Shown: piece by piece, positions 14,858 to 19,885 of the stretch
Position numbering within the stretch: position 1 is the stretch's first letter
Layout of the letters: every line of letters begins with the position of its first letter
NCBI GenBank assembly: GCA_934462775.1
Contig: CAKSIR010000032.1
Coordinates: forward strand, 1 to 19,885
Source: an uncultured Ruminiclostridium sp.
GTDB lineage: Bacteria; Bacillota; Clostridia; Oscillospirales; Ruminococcaceae
DNA: 19,885 nucleotides
Direction of reading: 5' to 3'
Position numbers and translations under genes: made by a program
Notes under the pieces: generated by a model
What the model was told of the DNA's origin: nothing
The model's database searches: none
What the model saw: only the letters and a program-made list of their open reading frames with translations

Positions 14858-15718
14858 ATGAAAGTCAAATCACTTTACGGACAGGGAAAAACAGTTTTTT
14901 CCTTTGAGGTGTTCCCACCGAAGAAAACAACTCCCATTGAATCTATATATGCGACGCTCGACAAGCTGACTGCCCTTAAGCCTGATTACATCAGCGTTAC
15001 CTACGGAGCGGGCGGAAACCTTGCAGATAAGTCCACCATTGAGCTTGCCTCAACTATCAAGAACAAGTACGGTGTCGAGTCAATGGCGCACCTTACCTGT
15101 GTGAACAGCTCCCGTGATGATGTGCTGGTGCTGCTCGATGAAATGAAGAAAAATAACATTGAAAATATTCTTGCGCTGAGGGGCGATATAAAGCCCGATA
15201 TTGAGCCAAAGCACGATTTCCGCTATGCAAATGAGCTTATTGAATTCATCAGAGCCAACGGTGATTTTGATGTTTCTGCTGCCTGCTATCCTGAATGTCA
15301 CGTTGACGCCGACAATCTGATTGACGATATCCGCCACCTGAAAAACAAGGTTGACACAGGGGTAAGCGAGCTTATTTCTCAGCTTTTCTTCGATAACGGC
15401 TGCTTTTACGACTTCATGGAAAAGATAAGAATTGCGGGAATAAATGTGCCTGTCACCGCAGGAATTATGCCTGTTACAAGCAAAAACCAGATTGAGCGCA
15501 TGGTAACAATGTGCGGAGCAAGTCTGCCGCAGAAGTTCGTGCGCATGATTCAGAAATACGAGAGCAAGCCCGAAGCACTGGTTGACGCAGGAATCGCCTA
15601 TGCCGTTGACCAAATAGTCGATTTGATTTCCAACGGCGTCGAGGGTATTCACCTTTATACAATGAATAACCCCTACGTTGCGGAAAAAATCGCCGCAAGC
15701 GTAAGGAGCCTGCTGTAA
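14858..15718 (+). CDS. metF: Methylenetetrahydrofolate reductase
   Basis: 286 aa from the ATG at 14858, with AGGAAGGA eight nt upstream. MetF reduces 5,10-methylene-THF to 5-methyl-THF, the methyl donor for methionine synthase. The flavin TIM barrel shows FSFEVFPPKKT (15-25) with the catalytic Glu17, YISVTYGAGG, LALRGD, and YPECH followed by the LKNKVDTGVSELISQLFFDN strand typical of the family. Length matches bacterial MetF (about 290 aa). It has no C-terminal regulatory domain and no separate MetV- or RnfC-like partner is visible beside it, so the electron donor is uncertain. The stop overlaps the next start by one nt (TAATG), so the two are translationally coupled. It is the first gene of the metF-activation-metH operon. 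Confidence 0.95.
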   Translation: MKVKSLYGQGKTVFSFEVFPPKKTTPIESIYATLDKLTALKPDYISVTYGAGGNLADKSTIELASTIKNKYGVESMAHLTCVNSSRDDVLVLLDEMKKNNIENILALRGDIKPDIEPKHDFRYANELIEFIRANGDFDVSAACYPECHVDADNLIDDIRHLKNKVDTGVSELISQLFFDNGCFYDFMEKIRIAGINVPVTAGIMPVTSKNQIERMVTMCGASLPQKFVRMIQKYESKPEALVDAGIAYAVDQIVDLISNGVEGIHLYTMNNPYVAEKIAASVRSLL

Positions 15719-16356
15719 TGCAAAAGCTGAACCGTACGGAAGCGCTGCGGTACATGGGGTATGGCAGCAATCTGCCCGATGAGAAAATGACTGCGTTGAT
15801 TGACAGATGCGAGGAGGAGCTGCTGGAAGCGGTTAAGCCCAAGTTCATTTTCGCTGCGTTCGATAAGGACAAATGTCCTGTTAGGCTGAGCGGAAACGAC
15901 ATTGCAAAGCACCTTGAGAAAAGCGAAAAGGTTGTTTTCATGGCGGCAACCCTGGGCGCCAATGCAGACAGGCTCATACGAATGGCGGAAGTAAGGGAAA
16001 TGGCTCAGGCGATAATTCTTGACGCATTGGCAAGCACTGCCATTGAACAGGTCTGCGATGACGCGGAAAAAGCGATACACGAAAAGTTTCCCGACTATTA
16101 CATGACATGGAGATACAGTCCGGGCTACGGAGATTTTCCAATTGACATTCAGGGAGATTTTCTTAAAGTGCTCGACGCGCCGAAGAAAATCGGTCTTTGC
16201 GCAAATTCAAGCAATATTCTGACGCCGCGAAAATCGGTAACGGCGGTAATCGGGCTGTCAAAGGAAAAGCCGGAACAAAAAAAATCAGGCTGTCAAAGCT
16301 GCAACTTAAAAGGTACTTGTCAGTTCAGACAAAAAGGAGAACGCTGTGGATTTTAA
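15718..16356 (+). CDS. Stand-alone cobalamin-dependent methionine synthase activation-domain protein
   Basis: 212 aa. It matches the AdoMet-binding reactivation domain at the C-terminus of full-length MetH: RYSPGYGDFPIDIQ (132-145) is the AdoMet-site signature, followed by LKVLDAPKKIGL and the SSNILTPRKSVTAVIGL strand. The domain normally rescues inactive cob(II)alamin by reductive methylation with AdoMet. Here it is a separate polypeptide, coupled to metF by a 1-nt overlap and to metH by an 11-nt overlap, so it should work in trans on that MetH. The C-terminal tail has four cysteines (192, 195, 201, 210; C-x2-C-x5-C-x8-C), absent from E. coli MetH, which could bind zinc or an Fe-S centre and might supply the electron. 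The reductase partner is not identified. Confidence 0.92.
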   Translation: MQKLNRTEALRYMGYGSNLPDEKMTALIDRCEEELLEAVKPKFIFAAFDKDKCPVRLSGNDIAKHLEKSEKVVFMAATLGANADRLIRMAEVREMAQAIILDALASTAIEQVCDDAEKAIHEKFPDYYMTWRYSPGYGDFPIDIQGDFLKVLDAPKKIGLCANSSNILTPRKSVTAVIGLSKEKPEQKKSGCQSCNLKGTCQFRQKGERCGF

Positions 16357-18709
16357 AACTTTACTCAAAAACGAATTTGTTTTTCTTGACGGAGGAATGG
16401 GAACAGAACTCCAGAAAAGAGGCATGGAGGCAGGAAAAAGCTCGGAGGAAATGAACTCGGAGCATCCTGAGTGGGTCATTGACATTATGAAGTCCTACAT
16501 CAATGCAGGCTCAAATATTGTCAGTGCGAACACATTCAGCTCCAACCGCATTAAGCTTGAGGGAACGGGCAGAACCGTTGAACAGTCGGTAAAGCTTGCT
16601 TTTGACTGCGCAAAAAAAGCGGCTGAGGGGACGGACGCGCTTATTGCCATCGACGTAGGACCTATCGGGCAGCTTCTTGAGCCAACGGGTACTCTCACCT
16701 TTGAGGAGGCTTACGATATATTCAAGGAGGTAATTGTCGCAGGCAAAAACAACGGCGCCGACTTAGTCGTTATTGAAACAATGACCGATATTTACGAGGT
16801 AAAGGCGGCTCTTCTTGCGGCAAAGGAGAATACCGACCTGCCTGTTTTGTGCTACATGACATTTGAAAAAAGCGGACGCACATTTACAGGCTGTTCCGTT
16901 CCTGCAATGGCGCTTGTTATTGAGGGAATCGGCGCTGACGCAATCGGTGTGAACTGTTCTCTGGGACCTAACGACCTTTACGGCGTTGTTGAGGAGCTTA
17001 TTGCGTGGACGGATTTGCCTGTTGTTATAAAGCCAAACGCAGGCTTGCCCGACCCTGCAACGGGAGCGTACGACATTGACGCCGATATGTTTGCGAGATA
17101 CATGAAGAAATACGCTGAAATGGGCGTAAAGATTTTCGGCGGCTGCTGCGGCACTTCTCCCGATTATATTTCCGCACTTGTTAAAGCACTGAACGGCATG
17201 GAATATGCGGGCATTGAGGCAATCGTTCCGCCTGCCGTATGCAGCTATGCAGTAACCGTTGATATTACTCAGCCACGAATTATCGGCGAGCGCATTAACC
17301 CCACAGGCAAAAAGCTGTTCAAGGAAGCGCTTAAAAACAATGATATTGACTACATTTTGGGACAGGCAATCGATCAGGTGCACGCAGGAGCCGATATTCT
17401 CGACGTAAACGTTGGTCTTCCTGAAATTAACGAGAAAGAGATGATGGTGCGCGTTATTAAGGCGTTACAGGGCGTTGTTGACGTTCCGCTGCAAATTGAC
17501 TCTACCATTCCGGAGGTAATCGAGGCGGGTCTGCGGGTTTATAACGGCAAGCCCATTGTAAACTCGGTAAACGGCGAAGAAAAAAGCCTTGAAACAATCC
17601 TGCCTATGGTAAAGAAGTACGGCGCGGCGGTGGTTGGTCTTACCCTTGACGAAAACGGCATTCCCAAAAAGGCTGAGGAGCGTTTCGCCATTGCGGAGCG
17701 TATTGTAAAGCGCGCAGCGGAATACGGAATCCGCAGAGAGGACGTTTATATCGACTGTCTGACGCTGACTGCTTCAGCTGAACAGGCGGCGGTAATGGAA
17801 ACGCTGAAGGCTGTTAAAATGGTTAAGGAAAAGCTGGGAGTAAGGACGGTTCTCGGCGTATCAAACATTTCCTTCGGACTCCCTAACCGTGAGCTTGTAA
17901 ATCATAACTTCTTAACTATGGCGCTGACAAACGGGCTTGACCTTCCTATTATCAACCCTAACGTCGCGTCAATGACAGGCGCGGTAAGAGCGTACAAGCT
18001 TCTTGCAAACATTGACAAAAATTCAACGGAATACATCGCAAATTACAGCGGCGACAGCGCCGCTCCAAAGGCGGCGGCTGTTAAGTCAGATATAACGCTG
18101 GAATACGCCATTGCAAACGGACTGAAAAACGACGGCGCAAGAATAACAGGAGAAATGCTTGAAACGGTTGACCCGATGGAGATTATCAACGGTCATCTTA
18201 TTCCCGCTCTTGACAAAACAGGCAGCGAATTTGAAGCAGGCAAGATATTCCTGCCGCAGCTTATTCTTTCGGCAGGCGTTGCGCAGGCTTGCTTTGACGT
18301 AATCAAGGCAAAGCTTGCTCAGGACAACAACACGCCCGTAAGCAAAGGGAAAATCATTGTAGCAACGGTAAAGGGCGATATTCACGACATCGGAAAGAAT
18401 ATTGTAAAAACGCTGCTTGAAAATTACGGCTACACTGTTATTGACCTCGGCAAGGACGTGCCTGAGCAGCTGGTCGTTGACACCGCAATAAAAGAAAATG
18501 TCAAGCTGGTCGGCTTGTCAGCGCTGATGACTACAACGCTGAAAGCTATGGAGGACACCATAAAACTGCTGCGCGAGAACAATGTTGATTGCAGGATTAT
18601 GGTTGGCGGCGCTGTGCTGACGCCCGATTATGCAGAGAAAATCGGCGCTGATTTCTATTCAAAGGACGCAAAGGAATCGGTGGACATTGCAAAAAAGGTG
18701 CTTGGATAA
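16346..18709 (+). CDS. metH: Cobalamin-dependent methionine synthase, three-module form
   Basis: 787 aa against about 1,230 in E. coli; the reactivation domain is missing and is encoded by the gene upstream. The enzyme moves methyl from 5-methyl-THF to homocysteine through cobalamin. Module 1 (about 1-295) is the homocysteine-binding barrel with zinc ligands Cys204 in GVNCS and Cys267/Cys268 in GGCCGTSP. Module 2 (about 308-570) is the pterin-binding barrel, starting RIIGERINPTGKK and including NVGLPEINEKEMM and LTLTASAEQAAV. Module 3 has the four-helix cap (about 580-665) and the Rossmann B12 domain with DIHDIG (678-683), whose His680 is the lower axial ligand. The start is the GTG at 16346, with AAGGAG seven nt upstream. 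The gene ends the operon before a terminator. Confidence 0.96.
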   Translation: MDFKTLLKNEFVFLDGGMGTELQKRGMEAGKSSEEMNSEHPEWVIDIMKSYINAGSNIVSANTFSSNRIKLEGTGRTVEQSVKLAFDCAKKAAEGTDALIAIDVGPIGQLLEPTGTLTFEEAYDIFKEVIVAGKNNGADLVVIETMTDIYEVKAALLAAKENTDLPVLCYMTFEKSGRTFTGCSVPAMALVIEGIGADAIGVNCSLGPNDLYGVVEELIAWTDLPVVIKPNAGLPDPATGAYDIDADMFARYMKKYAEMGVKIFGGCCGTSPDYISALVKALNGMEYAGIEAIVPPAVCSYAVTVDITQPRIIGERINPTGKKLFKEALKNNDIDYILGQAIDQVHAGADILDVNVGLPEINEKEMMVRVIKALQGVVDVPLQIDSTIPEVIEAGLRVYNGKPIVNSVNGEEKSLETILPMVKKYGAAVVGLTLDENGIPKKAEERFAIAERIVKRAAEYGIRREDVYIDCLTLTASAEQAAVMETLKAVKMVKEKLGVRTVLGVSNISFGLPNRELVNHNFLTMALTNGLDLPIINPNVASMTGAVRAYKLLANIDKNSTEYIANYSGDSAAPKAAAVKSDITLEYAIANGLKNDGARITGEMLETVDPMEIINGHLIPALDKTGSEFEAGKIFLPQLILSAGVAQACFDVIKAKLAQDNNTPVSKGKIIVATVKGDIHDIGKNIVKTLLENYGYTVIDLGKDVPEQLVVDTAIKENVKLVGLSALMTTTLKAMEDTIKLLRENNVDCRIMVGGAVLTPDYAEKIGADFYSKDAKESVDIAKKVLG

Positions 18710-18766
18710 TCAATCTGCTATTTGCACAAAAAAATCCGACTTTAAGACTGCAATATGTTTAAAATT

Positions 18767-18810
18767 AACACCCGTGAGTTTATGCGAATTCACGGGTGTT
18801 TGGTTTGTTG
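18767..18810 (+). terminator. Terminator of the metF-metH operon
   Basis: An 11-bp perfect stem (18767-18777 with 18790-18800) with a 12-nt loop lies 57 nt after the metH stop and is followed by a T/G-rich run (TGGTTTGTTG). The tail is weaker than in the other terminators of the window. Confidence 0.7.
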
Positions 18811-18900
18811 TTAAATATATACAATGTTTTTTCAACAGACAAAATCAGAATAGTATGCATTTAACAGTTTTGCCTCAATTCATAGCGGGCAAGTGTGAAT

Positions 18901-18928
18901 TTGATTATTGCGAAAATGTGGGTATAAT
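18901..18928 (+). promoter_or_regulatory. Promoter of the ECF S-component gene
   Basis: TTGATT (18901-18906) and TATAAT (18923-18928) with a 16-nt spacer. The leader of about 60 nt contains a 6-bp hairpin (18948-18953 with 18960-18965). No known riboswitch was recognised in it. The remainder of the gap, 18801-18900, shows nothing that I can name. Confidence 0.65.
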
Positions 18929-18996
18929 TAGAAACAACAAAACAAAGGTACTCACAAAAGAGTACGGGTCTTAAAAAGGCTCGGAAAGGAAATGTT

Positions 18997-19800
18997 ATGG
19001 AAAGAAAATCCAACGCAAAGCTGCTTAAAATTGTTACGGTAGGTTTAATGGCAGCGCTCACATTCGCATTGTCGCTTATCAGTATTCCGATTCCTACTTT
19101 CTTGGGAATTTCGCGTATTCACCTCGGCAACTCAATGTGCATTCTCGCAGGTTTGCTCCTCGGCGGAATGAACGGCGGTCTTGCAGCAGGTATCGGTTCG
19201 TTCATATATGACCTTACAAATCCTGTTTACATTGCGTCTGCACCGTTTACATTCATTTCTAAGTTTGCAATGGGCTTTGTTGCAGGCAAGATAAACCGCA
19301 CAGGTATCAAGAACTCATTTGTAAAGGCTCTTATCGGCGCCATTTTCGGACAGATCGCCTACATAATCCTTTACCTCGGCAAATCTTTCGTAACGGACTT
19401 ACTTCTCGGCAACGCAGTTGAAACTGCCTGGATTGACGTTTTAGGCAAGCTTGGCACTTCTTCTGTAAATGCAGTTATCGCAATTGTAATCTCGATTCCG
19501 CTTTATTTTGCGTTAAAGAAGGCTCTTTCAAAGACGCCATTCGCTGCTGTTCTTAACGAAAAGCCTGAAAGCAAGGGCTACTTGAACCCTGTTACAGTTT
19601 CGCTCATCATTTTCGCATTTGTTACTGCTTCTCTTTACACAATCAATCTTTCCGCGCAAAGCAAGATTAACGCTGCAAACGAAAAGGAAAAGGCTGCGCT
19701 TGAAGAAAGACTGGAAAGCTATGAGGAAAAGTTCTCATACCTTGAAAGCCAGCTGGGAATTGAGTTCCCGCAGCCGGTTGAAGAAGAAGCCGCTGAATAA
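18997..19800 (+). CDS. ECF transporter substrate-binding (S) component, unknown substrate
   Basis: 267 aa integral membrane protein. The ATG at 18997 follows AAAGGA by six nt. Residues 1-178 form a typical S-component core of about six helices, with ISRIHLGNSMCILAGLLLGGMNGGLAAGIGSFIYDLTNP (38-76) and APFTFISKFAMGFVAG (82-97), as in the riboflavin-type ECF S superfamily; it would bind a vitamin-like solute and use a shared EcfAA'T module encoded elsewhere. The C-terminus is unusual: an extra TM helix (about 199-219), then a charged helix that looks coiled-coil (224-254) and an acidic PVEEEAAE tail, making it about 70-90 residues longer than most S components. The substrate cannot be assigned; proximity to metH invites cobalamin, folate or methionine guesses, but a terminator and separate promoter lie between. 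Confidence 0.85.
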   Translation: MERKSNAKLLKIVTVGLMAALTFALSLISIPIPTFLGISRIHLGNSMCILAGLLLGGMNGGLAAGIGSFIYDLTNPVYIASAPFTFISKFAMGFVAGKINRTGIKNSFVKALIGAIFGQIAYIILYLGKSFVTDLLLGNAVETAWIDVLGKLGTSSVNAVIAIVISIPLYFALKKALSKTPFAAVLNEKPESKGYLNPVTVSLIIFAFVTASLYTINLSAQSKINAANEKEKAALEERLESYEEKFSYLESQLGIEFPQPVEEEAAE

Positions 19801-19827
19801 GCTCTCTTTCTTAATGTTATATATTTT

Positions 19828-19851
19828 GGGCCTGCACAAAAGTGCAGGCTC
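19828..19851 (+). terminator. Likely terminator of the ECF S-component gene
   Basis: A GC-rich 8-bp perfect stem (19830-19837 with 19842-19849) with an AAAA loop, extended by a G-U and a G-C pair, lies 29 nt after the stop codon. The following tract is only moderately T-rich (TCGCTTTCTGC). The remaining bases to the end of the window show no gene. Confidence 0.6.
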
Positions 19852-19885
19852 GCTTTCTGCATAGTAAAAGCCGCTTATGATAAGC

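Noticed and set aside
18935..18996. preQ1-like riboswitch ahead of the ECF S component (short hairpin followed by an A-rich tract)
   Set aside because: The hairpin and loop do not match preQ1-I or preQ1-II conserved bases, and no pseudoknot with the A-tract could be drawn convincingly.

Overview
The window looks like chromosomal core sequence from a low-to-mid-GC Gram-positive anaerobe of the class Clostridia, probably Oscillospiraceae/Ruminococcaceae-like. The basis is A+G-rich Shine-Dalgarno sites, many near-consensus sigma-A promoters with 17-nt spacers, NrdR, a PepV-type dipeptidase, Na+-decarboxylase subunits and a clostridial-type split cobalamin methionine synthase. No phage, transposon, CRISPR, tRNA or rRNA was seen. 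Seventeen protein genes are supported.

Left block (1-7494, all minus strand): asnB (asparagine synthase), purB (adenylosuccinate lyase), secD-secF (translocase accessory), a TIM-barrel sugar-phosphate isomerase/epimerase-like protein, and nrdR. asnB, purB and secDF each have a recognisable promoter; asnB and nrdR end in clear intrinsic terminators. At the extreme left a perfect consensus promoter fires out of the window.

Middle block: glgA (glycogen synthase) and a lipoprotein form a plus-strand pair behind a strong promoter and end in a bidirectional terminator. Convergent to it is a 231-aa minus-strand protein with a FliD C-terminus-like segment. Its promoter region carries an almost perfect flagellar sigma-28 (SigD/FliA) signature, so the host is probably motile. 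Upstream of that lies a PepV-like M20 dipeptidase, transcribed divergently from oadG-oadB, two membrane subunits of a Na+-translocating decarboxylase whose carboxyltransferase and biotin carrier are not here.

Right block: a GNAT acetyltransferase is divergent from a one-carbon/methionine operon: metF, a stand-alone MetH reactivation-domain protein, and a three-module MetH lacking that domain. The genes overlap by 1 and 11 nt and together should carry methylene-THF to methionine. The metF leader holds an intrinsic terminator with a possible competing antiterminator pairing, matching no riboswitch class I could recognise. The window ends with an ECF-transporter S component that has an unusual C-terminal membrane segment and coiled-coil tail.

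I did not find a large undescribed multi-gene system. The best leads are the sigma-28-driven FliD-like protein and the metF leader RNA.
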